40,058 nt of DNA from a virus: positions 1 to 40,058 of the IMG/VR virus record IMGVR_UViG_3300049445_000518; one strand, given 5' to 3'. The position numbers and the translations under genes were made by a program. This document shows, one piece after another, positions 14,966-22,478 of this stretch. Positions within the stretch are counted from its first letter, which is position 1. Every line of letters begins with the position of its first letter. The notes beneath the pieces are model-generated. The model was not told the DNA's origin, ran no database searches, and worked only from the letters and a program-made list of their open reading frames with translations.

Positions 14966-15226
14966 TTACTGGGGCGGCTGTTGCTGCAGGGCTTCGGCAG
15001 AGACGCGCAGGGCGTGCGCAAGCTTCCTGACGCTCGATGGGCGGATGGGCAAGCCGCGCTCGCCGCGGGCGACGGTGGTACGGCCGACGCCGGCCTTTTC
15101 GGCGAGGTCATCCTGGCTGAGGGCGAAACGCCCGCGATGGTATCTCAAACTGGGCACTAACACCTCACCAGATGATCGTGGGTGAGACATTAGACGAACA
15201 GGCTGTGTAGCGGCGTACTCCTGCAT
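14966..15226 (-). CDS. XRE-family DNA-binding protein
   Basis: Up to 86 residues from ATG 15226; other starts are ATG 15190 or GTG 15157 (preceded by GGTGAGG), which sits directly before the domain. The helix-turn-helix is LRYHRGRFALSQDDLAEKAGVGRTTVARGERGL, then SSVRKLAHALRVSAEAL, with a short Gln/Pro tail. It is divergent from the rightward early operon and so is the best candidate for the repressor controlling lytic replication genes. It is only distantly similar to the XRE protein at 11791. Confidence 0.8.
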   Translation of the reverse strand: MQEYAATQPVRLMSHPRSSGEVLVPSLRYHRGRFALSQDDLAEKAGVGRTTVARGERGLPIRPSSVRKLAHALRVSAEALQQQPPQ

Positions 15227-15262
15227 AACTAGGTGTTGCCTACGGTAGCAGAAGGAGCCTCG

Positions 15263-15309
15263 CCCTGGCAGTGCCCAGGGGTTAATGAATCTCGAAGTTC
15301 CTGATTAAC
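15263..15309. promoter_or_regulatory. Divergent control region with two dyads
   Basis: Between the leftward XRE gene and the rightward early operon, CCCTGG (15263-15268) pairs with CCAGGG (15275-15280). Immediately after it GTTAAT (15281-15286) and ATTAAC (15304-15309) form a second inverted repeat. The position is that of an operator region. I cannot point to convincing -35/-10 pairs, so promoter positions are left open. Confidence 0.45.
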
Positions 15310-15351
15310 TTGGCTTTTTAGTTGCTGCCGGGCGGGTGCACAGTGGCGGGG

Positions 15352-15570
15352 ATGACTCTGGATCAAGCCACCCCGCACGGCTCAAAGGCGCACCGCGGCG
15401 TGCGCCTGGTCGCAGTCGATCTCGAACTTGACGAGGACCGCTGGCGCAAACTGTTCGATCTAGCAACTGACGACCGTCGTGACCCGCGCGCCTACGCGCT
15501 GATCGTGCTCGAGTCGCACGTCGATCGGCAGTGGCAGCGACGCGCGCGGAGGAAGGCCACCGTCGCGTGA
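15352..15570 (+). CDS. First gene of early operon, hypothetical
   Basis: 72 residues from ATG 15352 (a GTG at 15343 is also possible), with a GGCGGGG stretch just before it. It is charged and mostly helical (LELDEDRWRKLFDLATDD, then RAYALIVLESHVDRQWQRRAR) with a basic C-terminus, as in small early regulatory or DNA-associated proteins. Its TGA overlaps the GTG of the next gene. Being first after the XRE operator it would be the earliest lytic product. No family is recognised. Confidence 0.65.
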   Translation: MTLDQATPHGSKAHRGVRLVAVDLELDEDRWRKLFDLATDDRRDPRAYALIVLESHVDRQWQRRARRKATVA

Positions 15571-15860
15571 GCGCAGTCGACGCCGACCCGCGCAGTCGCT
15601 GGTTCAGCTGGAAACGGCTGCATCCCGCTGAGGCGGAAGACCCCGCCAGCGTGTGGGCCGCAGCGTGGAAGGCTGGCTCATGGGACGCCATCCGTCGCAA
15701 TGCGCAGCTCGGGCTGAACCTGAGCCAGATCGTGCAGCGGCTCGAGGAGCTGGCCAACCTGTACCGCGACGTCGATATCGAACGCGACATCGAGCGTGAG
15801 ATGGAAGAGGCCTCGGCCTACTGGCACGACGAGCAGGTCGATGAGAGCGTGCCGACGTGA
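15567..15860 (+). CDS. Hypothetical protein, paralogue of the protein at 11014-11286
   Basis: 97 residues from GTG 15567 in a GTGA overlap. WFSWKRLHPAEAEDPASVW (residues 12-30) and the following AAW-AG helix match the N-terminal domain of the leftward-operon protein. The C-terminal half differs: a long acidic helix (QIVQRLEELANLYRDVDIERDIEREMEEAS) that could be a coiled coil. The shared domain with different tails suggests a common partner or nucleic-acid target. Function unknown. Confidence 0.75.
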   Translation: MSAVDADPRSRWFSWKRLHPAEAEDPASVWAAAWKAGSWDAIRRNAQLGLNLSQIVQRLEELANLYRDVDIERDIEREMEEASAYWHDEQVDESVPT

Positions 15861-16090
15861 GCTTCGAGCCTGTGGAACTCCGCGGCATCGCCATCGACGA
15901 CAAGGCGCCGGTGGCGTCGTGCAACTTCTGCGGTTCGCCCATCTGGTGGGGCCTGACCGCGCGCAAAAAGCGCAATCCGTTCGATGTGCACCTGGACCAC
16001 GGTGTCGAACGCACGAGCATCACGCACTGGTCGACGTGCCCCGAGCGCGACGCCGCGCGCGCCCAGTTCTCGAAGGGACGCAACGGCTGA
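15857..16090 (+). CDS. Small zinc-binding protein
   Basis: 77 residues from GTG in a GTGA overlap. CNFCGSPIWWGLTARKKRNPFD (about 22-43), then HLDHG, then ITHWSTCPE supply two Cys, several His and a final Cys. This is a one-zinc ribbon layout common in small phage proteins. It may bind nucleic acid. Its TGA overlaps the ATG of the tiny membrane peptide that follows. Confidence 0.7.
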   Translation: MSFEPVELRGIAIDDKAPVASCNFCGSPIWWGLTARKKRNPFDVHLDHGVERTSITHWSTCPERDAARAQFSKGRNG

Positions 16091-16188
16091 TGGATACGCC
16101 CGTGTGGCGGCCAAAGCTCGGGGTCTACATCGCGTGCGCGCTGTCGCTGGCGTGCATGGTCATGTTCCTGTGGGTGGTGCTGCGCTGA
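16090..16188 (+). CDS. 32-residue membrane peptide
   Basis: The ATG lies in a TGATG overlap with the preceding stop, and the TGA overlaps the ATG of the methyltransferase in the same way. After a short polar start (MDTPVWRPK) the whole chain is one membrane helix (LGVYIACALSLACMVMFLWVVL). The double translational coupling supports a real gene. An inner-membrane peptide among DNA-metabolism genes could act in superinfection exclusion, which is a guess. Confidence 0.55.
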   Translation: MDTPVWRPKLGVYIACALSLACMVMFLWVVLR

Positions 16189-17033
16189 TGCTCGTGCTGA
16201 GCCTGTTTCCTGGCATCGGACTGCTTGATCGCGCCTTTGAGGAGGAGGGCTTCACCGTCGTACGTGGGCCTGACGTGCTGTGGGGCGGCGACATCCGTCG
16301 CTTCCATCCGCCGTCGGGTGTCTTCGACGGCGTCATCGGTGGGCCTCCGTGCCAGATGTTCAGCCGTCTGTCGATCATGGTGCGCCACAACGGCTACGAG
16401 CCGAAGTTCGGCAACCTGATCCCGGAGTTCGAGCGCTGCATTGGTGAAGCCGAGCCGAGGTGGTTCTTGATGGAGAACGTGCCGGCGGCGCCCGAGCCCG
16501 TCGTCGAGCGCTACGCAGTTGTCCACCAGGTCATCAACAACCGGTGGTTCATTGACGAGGGAGTCCTGGGCGCCGAGCAGCATCGTCAGCGACGCATTTC
16601 GTTCGGCACCACTGACGGCCGAGGATTGCCGTGGGACGTGGCGCTGTTCGAGCACCAGACCATCGCTACTGGTGTCACCAGTAGCGATGGCGGCGGTGTG
16701 ATGCGGGGGCGTCACGCCGTGCTCGGAGACAACCGACAGGTACCGAATCGGTACCTGTCCAACGGCGAGGAAAAGCGCTCGTTCGCGGTGACGGCGAGAC
16801 ACGCTGGCCGGCCACCCTGGGTGGCCGGCGCTGTCAGCGCCGGCCACGGCGGCGAGAACTCCAAGCAGTACGTGTACGGGCTGGAGGACGCGTGTGAGCT
16901 CCAGGGCTTGCCGCGCGACTTCACCGAGCACATGCCGTTCCGCAAGGACGCCAAGCTCAAGGCTGTCGCCAACGGTGTGCCACTGCCGATGGGCCGCGCC
17001 ATTGCTCGAGCCGTCAGAAGGGCGATGGCATGA
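16188..17033 (+). CDS. C5-cytosine DNA methyltransferase
   Basis: 281 residues from ATG 16188. Motif I is LFPGIGLLD (6-14), motif IV GGPPCQMFS with catalytic Cys55, motif VI ENV (96-98) and motif VIII QRR (134-136). The C-terminal motifs are ELQGLPRDF and VANGVPLPMGRAIARAV. The target-recognition region between motifs VIII and IX (about 140-225) is short and its DNA contains four perfect palindromes (16660-16847). No cognate nuclease is adjacent, so it is an orphan protective or regulatory methylase. It overlaps both neighbours by 1-4 bases. Confidence 0.9.
   Translation: MLVLSLFPGIGLLDRAFEEEGFTVVRGPDVLWGGDIRRFHPPSGVFDGVIGGPPCQMFSRLSIMVRHNGYEPKFGNLIPEFERCIGEAEPRWFLMENVPAAPEPVVERYAVVHQVINNRWFIDEGVLGAEQHRQRRISFGTTDGRGLPWDVALFEHQTIATGVTSSDGGGVMRGRHAVLGDNRQVPNRYLSNGEEKRSFAVTARHAGRPPWVAGAVSAGHGGENSKQYVYGLEDACELQGLPRDFTEHMPFRKDAKLKAVANGVPLPMGRAIARAVRRAMA
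16660..16690. repeat. Perfect 31-bp odd palindrome (P1) in methyltransferase gene
   Basis: The left arm CCATCGCTACTGGTG (16660-16674) and its exact reverse complement (16676-16690) flank a single T at 16675. All 15 pairs are perfect. It lies in codons about 158-168 of the C5-methyltransferase. Confidence 0.95.
16735..16759. repeat. Perfect 25-bp odd palindrome (P2)
   Basis: The arms GACAGGTACCGA (16735-16746) and TCGGTACCTGTC (16748-16759) flank a single A at 16747. All 12 pairs match. It has no sequence similarity to P1, so it is not a repeated copy. Confidence 0.95.
16807..16829. repeat. Perfect 23-bp odd palindrome (P3)
   Basis: The arms GCCGGCCACCC (16807-16817) and GGGTGGCCGGC (16819-16829) flank a single T at 16818. 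The centre reads CCTGG, a Dcm-type CCWGG site. Its right arm is shared with P4. Confidence 0.95.
16821..16847. repeat. Perfect 27-bp odd palindrome (P4)
   Basis: The arms GTGGCCGGCGCTG (16821-16833) and CAGCGCCGGCCAC (16835-16847) flank a single T at 16834. It overlaps P3 by nine bases, so GTGGCCGGC can pair either leftward or rightward. Confidence 0.95.
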
Positions 17034-17416
17034 GGACACGCCAACCAGCGCTCGTGGTCCACGGCCTGAGTTTCCCCGCGGCGCGCGTGCCGATGGCCAT
17101 CAGGCGCACCCGCGAAAACCCCGAGGAGCACTTTTTACAGAAAGTAGTGAGCTTTGCCCGCCTGTACGGCTGGGACTACCACCACGAGCACGACTCGCGG
17201 CGCTCGACGCCCGGTTGGCCCGACCTGGAATTGGTGCGAGGGCAGCGACACATCCGCGCGGAGCTCAAGGTGCATGAAAGCGACCGCGAGCTCAAGGGCG
17301 AGCAGCGACGCATCAACGAAGTGTTGCGCCAGGTGCCTGGCCTCGAGGTGTACGTCTGGACGCCGCGCGACCTGGACTCTGGCCTGATTACGCACATCCT
17401 GGCGCGGAGGACGTGA
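17030..17416 (+). CDS. VRR-NUC family nuclease
   Basis: 128 residues. ENPEEHFLQKVVSFARLYGWDYHHEH (about 29-54), then RRSTPGWPDLELVRG with Asp65, then RAELKVHESD with the E-x-K pair at 78-80, give the PD-(D/E)xK core of VRR-NUC enzymes. These stand-alone proteins act on branched or flap DNA. Its place near the RecT/Bet gene suggests a role in recombination-dependent replication or end processing. It starts in an ATGA overlap with the methyltransferase stop. Confidence 0.85.
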   Translation: MRTRQPALVVHGLSFPAARVPMAIRRTRENPEEHFLQKVVSFARLYGWDYHHEHDSRRSTPGWPDLELVRGQRHIRAELKVHESDRELKGEQRRINEVLRQVPGLEVYVWTPRDLDSGLITHILARRT

Positions 17417-17739
17417 TGGCTGAATTCACGGCGCACTACGAGCGGAAATTCAGTGATGGGAATTTCGGAAGCGAGGGCTACTCGCTGTCGTGGTCGTGGA
17501 TCAATGACGACGAGGATTCGGACCCGACCGAAGGGTTCGGCTCGGCTGGCGAGTTCCTGCGCAGGATGGTGCTCGAGCAGCTCGCCAAGTCTGCCTCGTA
17601 CAGCGTGGCCGCCGCCGCGAAACGCGAGTTGGAAGCGCCCGAGCGTGAGGCGCGAGCACGTGAGTCGGCCGAGTACGAGCTGGCGGCTGGGTTGCGCGAC
17701 AACGCCCGCGGCGACAACGACGACGAGGAACCGTTCTGA
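17416..17739 (+). CDS. Acidic early hypothetical protein
   Basis: 107 residues from ATG 17416, with GCGGAGGA upstream (a GTG at 17413 is also possible). The N-terminus is beta-like with aromatic residues (YSLSWSWINDDED). A long Ala/Glu helix follows (FLRRMVLEQLAKSASYSVAAAAKRELEAPEREARARESAEYE) and a very acidic tail (RGDNDDEEPF). An acidic C-terminal tail is typical of single-strand-binding-protein-like partners. No family is recognised. Confidence 0.7.
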   Translation: MAEFTAHYERKFSDGNFGSEGYSLSWSWINDDEDSDPTEGFGSAGEFLRRMVLEQLAKSASYSVAAAAKRELEAPEREARARESAEYELAAGLRDNARGDNDDEEPF

Positions 17740-17740
17740 A

Positions 17741-17983
17741 ATGGCGCGCTTTGTCGTGGTGTTCGGGTTGGTGGTGCTGGCGTCCGGCTGCTCGCTGGTG
17801 AGCGCAATCCTGCCAGCCTCGCCGACCGCGACACCGGCGGCGGGGTTTGTGCCGCGCTACGCCAGTCCAGAAGAGATCGCGCCGATTGCCACGGCAGCTG
17901 CTGAGAGTTGCGGCAAGCAATATTTCGGCACGCTGTGTTCTGATGGCCGCGGCGGATACCGCTACGTGGAACGGGCGCCGTGA
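17741..17983 (+). CDS. Putative lipoprotein
   Basis: 80 residues. MARFVVVFGLVVLASGC is a lipoprotein signal peptide with lipobox LASGC and acylated Cys17. The mature part is Pro/Thr/Ala rich, then carries a pair of Cys (AESCGKQYFGTLCSDG) that could form a disulfide. Phage lipoproteins often mediate superinfection exclusion. The gene lies between nuclease-type early genes and the DpdA-like gene. Its first residues MARFVV are shared with the Rpf-like protein at 18961. Confidence 0.75.
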   Translation: MARFVVVFGLVVLASGCSLVSAILPASPTATPAAGFVPRYASPEEIAPIATAAAESCGKQYFGTLCSDGRGGYRYVERAP

Positions 17984-18135
17984 TGTTCTGGATCAGATGC
18001 TTCGGCAGTCGTTTCGCAGGTGCAATCTTTCCAGCCACAACGACCGACCGGTTCTTCATCGATATCTTCTGGATCGTTCCACGCGTGGTTATCGAGTCTG
18101 TGTCCGCAACGGCAAAGCGGATTGTGAACCCATGA
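17983..18135 (+). CDS. Small aromatic, hydrophobic frame (possibly degenerate gene)
   Basis: 50 residues from ATG 17983, overlapping the lipoprotein stop by one base. It is rich in Phe, Ile and Val with third codon positions less GC-rich than its neighbours. In another frame the stretch up to 18184 would read pieces resembling a zinc ribbon (SSLCPQRQSGL, stop, stop, then CSRCLKPV directly ahead of the DpdA-like start). So this segment may be a decayed small zinc-finger gene. Low certainty. Confidence 0.3.
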   Translation: MFWIRCFGSRFAGAIFPATTTDRFFIDIFWIVPRVVIESVSATAKRIVNP

Positions 18136-18184
18136 CATGTAGTCGAATTATGAAGTCCTGCTGTGCAGTCGGTGTCTCAAACCG

Positions 18185-19355
<1,171 letters not shown>

Positions 19356-19356
<1 letters not shown>

Positions 19357-20126
19357 TGCGCGTGTTGAGCCTCGGTGCCGGCGTCCAATCATCCACGCTG
19401 CTGCTGATGGCCTGTGAGGGCCAGGAGCGTATCGACGCGGCCATCTTCGCCGACACGGGCTGGGAGCCGTGGTGGGTGTATGAGCACCTGGGGCACCTGG
19501 AGGATGTGGCGAAAGCCGCTGGCATCCCCGTCTATCGGGTGAGTGCCGGCGACCTGCGAGCCGACGCCCTCGCCAACAAGACCGCCTCGTGGATGCCGCT
19601 GTATTCGGTCGGCCCAGATGGGGTCGAAAAGCTCAAACGACAATGCACGCGCAACTACAAAATCCGCCCAATTCGGCGGAAGGCGCGCGAGTTGAGCGGC
19701 GGCAAGCCCATTCAGCAACTCGTCGGCATCAGCCTCGACGAGTACGAACGCATCCGCGACTCGGACGTGAAGTACATCACCAACGTCTACCCGCTCATTG
19801 AGCAGCGCATGACGCGCGCCGATTGCGTCGCCTGGCTGCAGGCGCGTGAGTACCCGGTGCCGCGGAAGTCATCGTGCATCGCGTGTCCGCTACGCACGGC
19901 GGCTGAGTGGCGAGACATCCAGGCGGATAAGACATCCTGGGCTGACGCCGTGGACTTCGACGAGCGGATCAGGCGGGTGCGGGACCGCACCCGCCTGCAA
20001 GAAGTCTTTGTTCACCGCGAAGGCATCCCGCTCGCAGACGTAGACCTGCGCACCGAGCAGGACCGCGGCCAACTCGAGATGGACTTCGACGGGTGCGGTG
20101 TGCTGTGCGCCGGGGACGTGGCCTGA
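19356..20126 (+). CDS. PP-loop ATPase, PAPS-reductase-like
   Basis: 256 residues from ATG 19356 in a TGATG overlap. The PP-loop is LSLGAGVQSSTLLLMA (4-19), followed by AAIFADTGWEP (28-38). Cys97 (RQCTRNYKIRPIRR) and the pair Cys174/Cys177 (KSSCIACPLR) may bind a metal or carry sulfur, and two more Cys lie at the C-terminus. The family adenylates a substrate, as in PAPS reductase, QueC and DndC. Next to DpdA-like and methylase genes, a role in making or elaborating a modified base is plausible but unproven. Sulfur metabolism is the alternative. Confidence 0.8.
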
Positions 20127-20371
20127 TGGGCCGCTTTCTGCTGGTCGAGCTCGAGCCGGACCTGGCCCGCTTTGGCACGACGCATAACGGCGCTTTTCTA
20201 TCGGTGAAGCACGTCAATGGTGTGCGTTCGGTGTGCGACCTGGCGAGTATCAGCATGGACACGCTGAACACGCTATTGCTGCCCGATGGCGAGGCGTACC
20301 AGCCCGGCCCGAGAAAGCGCGGCGATCGAAACAACATCCGTCGTTACTGGAAAGGCGTGGAGGACTGCTAA
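20126..20371 (+). CDS. Small early hypothetical protein
   Basis: 81 residues from ATG 20126, in a one-base overlap with the PP-loop gene. It starts MGRFLLVELEPDLARFG and ends in a basic stretch (RKRGDRNNIRRYWKG). It has no membrane segment and three scattered features (one Cys near the middle, one at the end, and an LLLPDGEAY loop). It could be a small DNA-associated protein. No family is recognised. Confidence 0.65.
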   Translation: MGRFLLVELEPDLARFGTTHNGAFLSVKHVNGVRSVCDLASISMDTLNTLLLPDGEAYQPGPRKRGDRNNIRRYWKGVEDC

Positions 20372-20375
20372 AAGT

Positions 20376-21401
20376 ATGACCCAATCGTTGGCTCGCGCTG
20401 AGCCCGTCGGCCTGGTGCGATCGGTCTTTGGCGACGACGACCGCATCGCCGTGCTCAAGGAGCAGCTCGCGCGTGGCTGGAAGGAGCCGATGAGCGACGC
20501 CGAACTCGAGCACATCGCCATGCTGTGCCAGCGCACGCGCCTGGACCCACTGGCCAAGCCCGCGCAGATCTACTTCATCAAACGTTACGACTCAAAGCTC
20601 AGCAGAGAGGTGATGACGCCCCAGATCTCCATCGACGGGCTGCGATTGATCGCCCAGCGCTCGCGCAAAGCGTTCCAGCAGGTTGGTCCGCAGTGGACGG
20701 CTGACGGCTCCGCGTGGCTCGATGTGTGGCTGGCGAGTGATCCGCCGGCCGCTGCCCGCGTGGGCATCCGCCAGCGCGGATTTCATGAGCCGACGTGGAG
20801 CGTGGCGACCTGGCGCGAGTGCGCGCAGTACGCCAAGGACTCAAGGGGCAACCGCGTGCTGTCGTCGTTCTGGGCCAGCATGCCGTCGCATATGCTCGCC
20901 AAAGCGGCCGAGGCGCTCGCGCTCAAACGCCAGTTCTCACTGGAGACGAACGACCTGGAGTTGGCTGCCATCGACCAGGAGTGGCGCGAGCAGCAAGCCC
21001 AGCAGGCGCAGCGCTACACCGAGATTTTTGGGGCCGACGAGGACCACTCCGCATACGAGCTTCCCCAACGCACGGTCGACCACGAGACCGGCGAAGTCAT
21101 AGACGCGCAATCACCGGCTCAGGAGCTCACCGGCCCTGAGCGCTCGAGTGCGGTGGCGACGACTCCCCCCGCGACGTCGTCGCCACCGTCCGATTCACCA
21201 ATGGCGGACAAGTACCGTCGCAACCGCGAACTCATCGCGGAGTGTCGCAAGCGCAACATCGCCGGGATGGATCCACTCAAGCTCGGGATGGCGGAGGACG
21301 TGGTCGAAGCCGCCAACCTGGAGTTGGCCGACCGCATCGCGCGCTACGACTTCGAGAACGCCGAGGTGGCGCGACAGAAGGCCAAGGAAGGCCTCAGGTA
21401 A
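20376..21401 (+). CDS. RecT/Bet-type single-strand annealing protein
   Basis: 341 residues from ATG 20376, with GGAGG 13 bp upstream. The N-terminal half follows the Bet/RecT pattern: LKEQLARGWKEPMSDAELEHIAMLCQRTRLDPLAKPAQIYFIKRYDS, then ISIDGLRLIAQRS, then a conserved W-W strand pair and LAKAAEALALKRQF (about 185-198). The C-terminal third is a disordered linker and a charged helix. It anneals single strands in phage recombination. The VRR-NUC gene upstream may supply nuclease function, as no separate RecE or Exo is seen. Confidence 0.88.
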   Translation: MTQSLARAEPVGLVRSVFGDDDRIAVLKEQLARGWKEPMSDAELEHIAMLCQRTRLDPLAKPAQIYFIKRYDSKLSREVMTPQISIDGLRLIAQRSRKAFQQVGPQWTADGSAWLDVWLASDPPAAARVGIRQRGFHEPTWSVATWRECAQYAKDSRGNRVLSSFWASMPSHMLAKAAEALALKRQFSLETNDLELAAIDQEWREQQAQQAQRYTEIFGADEDHSAYELPQRTVDHETGEVIDAQSPAQELTGPERSSAVATTPPATSSPPSDSPMADKYRRNRELIAECRKRNIAGMDPLKLGMAEDVVEAANLELADRIARYDFENAEVARQKAKEGLR

Positions 21402-21429
21402 CGTTTTCGATGTTTCGGTGTAGTTCGTG

Positions 21430-22203
21430 ATGCCGTGGATCGAGTCGCATCAATCACTGGCGCGCCATCGCAAGACGCTGGAAGCGGTAGCCCTGCTCAG
21501 GGTCGATCGGCACAAATTGATCGGTCACCTGCACGAGTTGTGGTGGTGGGGTCTGGATAACGCCGACAGCTCGGGCATGGTCGGGCATGCACCTCCGGAG
21601 GCGCTGGCTGCGGCCGCAGGCTGGCCACTGCGCGACGCGAATCGATTCGTCGAAGCGTTGCGGACGGCAGGCTTTTTAGACCAGACGGAAGACGGGTACG
21701 TGCTCCACGACTGGTATGACTACGCGGGTCGCATGATTCAAAAACGTGCAGCGAACAAACAGCGCATGCAGGACGCACGTGCAGCGAACGTGCAACGCAC
21801 AAACGACGCACGTGCAGGGGCTACCGTACCGGACCTACCGGACCGTACCGTACCCCTAAACCCCCTCTCTGCACAGACCGCGGCTCACGAGGCGTCTGGC
21901 GCTAATGGGGCTGCGCCCCACGCCGACGCCACGCCGCACCAGGACGACGAGAGTCCGCCCCAGACGCTGCGTCCCGGCATGGCCATCTGCCCGCAGTGTC
22001 GCCTGCCGTTCTCAGGCCAGTACATCGACCACACCGCGGAGAAACACAAAGTCAACCCCTCGGCGTCCCCGGGCAATCTCGGCAGTAAGCTTCGCCGCGA
22101 CAGTGAGCCCGAGCCGCCGCCGCCCGACGTCGCCGCCCAGTTCGCCGCCATGCACCAGCGGCTCCAGGATCTCGAGCAGCAAACCGAGGTCAAGTCGTGC
22201 TGA
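21430..22203 (+). CDS. Replication initiator / replisome organiser
   Basis: 257 residues from ATG 21430 (the GTG at 21427 is also possible). The N-terminal 90 residues (MPWIESHQSLARHRKT, HELWWWGLDNADSSG, then EALRTAGFLDQTEDGYVLHDW) match the winged-helix N-terminus of phage replisome organisers. A basic 11-residue repeat (RAANKQRMQDA, then RAANVQRTNDA) follows, encoded by DNA iterons. Later come a Pro-rich linker, a Cys/His group (CPQCRLPFSGQYIDHTAEKH) and a helix that may contact helicase. As in lambda O, the origin may lie inside the gene. Confidence 0.75.
   Translation: MPWIESHQSLARHRKTLEAVALLRVDRHKLIGHLHELWWWGLDNADSSGMVGHAPPEALAAAAGWPLRDANRFVEALRTAGFLDQTEDGYVLHDWYDYAGRMIQKRAANKQRMQDARAANVQRTNDARAGATVPDLPDRTVPLNPLSAQTAAHEASGANGAAPHADATPHQDDESPPQTLRPGMAICPQCRLPFSGQYIDHTAEKHKVNPSASPGNLGSKLRRDSEPEPPPPDVAAQFAAMHQRLQDLEQQTEVKSC
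21744..21860. repeat. Iteron-like repeats, candidate replication origin
   Basis: ACGTGCAGCGAAC occurs at 21744-21756 and 21777-21789, and its first eight bases again at 21810-21817, each exactly 33 bp apart. Then 21822-21855 is a run of TACCG/GGACC words in tandem, followed by a C-rich tract. A 6-bp stem with a 3-base loop (21906-21920) lies just after. Iterons inside an initiator gene are the lambda-type origin layout. Confidence 0.65.
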
Positions 22204-22478
22204 CCACGCTGGCCGAGTGGCTCGAGCAGGAACTCACCCTGACGCCAGTCGAGATGCGCATCGTTCGCGTGTTGAGCACTGCCCCGGGCGAGTGGTTCCG
22301 CAACACGGCCATCATTCGCGATGTGTGGCGCGACGAGTACCGCGACCAGCAGCTCCTGGACTGCGAAGCGCATACGCTGCGCGTCCACCTCTCGCGTATC
22401 CGCCACAAGCTCGAGCCGACGCACTGGCGTATTGAGAACCGCTATCGGTATGGCTGGTACCGGCTGGGTGAGGTCTGA
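22197..22478 (+). CDS. Stand-alone OmpR/PhoB-type winged-helix protein
   Basis: 93 residues from GTG 22197, overlapping the initiator stop. The whole protein is a trans-activation winged helix: LTPVEMRIVRVLSTAPGEWFRN, recognition helix AHTLRVHLSRIRHKLEP, then wing RIENRYRYGWYRL. There is no receiver domain. It sits exactly between the early operon and the packaging/late genes, so a late-gene activator is an attractive guess. A perfect 15-bp odd palindrome overlaps its stop codon. Confidence 0.8.
   Translation: MLTTLAEWLEQELTLTPVEMRIVRVLSTAPGEWFRNTAIIRDVWRDEYRDQQLLDCEAHTLRVHLSRIRHKLEPTHWRIENRYRYGWYRLGEV

Noticed and set aside
14785-15111. A 108-residue leftward frame overlapping the XRE gene
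   Set aside because: It is out of frame with the clear helix-turn-helix, Pro/Ser/Ala rich, and without a ribosome site.
16735-16759. Palindromes P1-P4 as an assembly fold-back artefact
   Set aside because: Each is a different sequence, each is short, the frame is kept throughout and the conserved C-terminal methyltransferase motifs follow in place.
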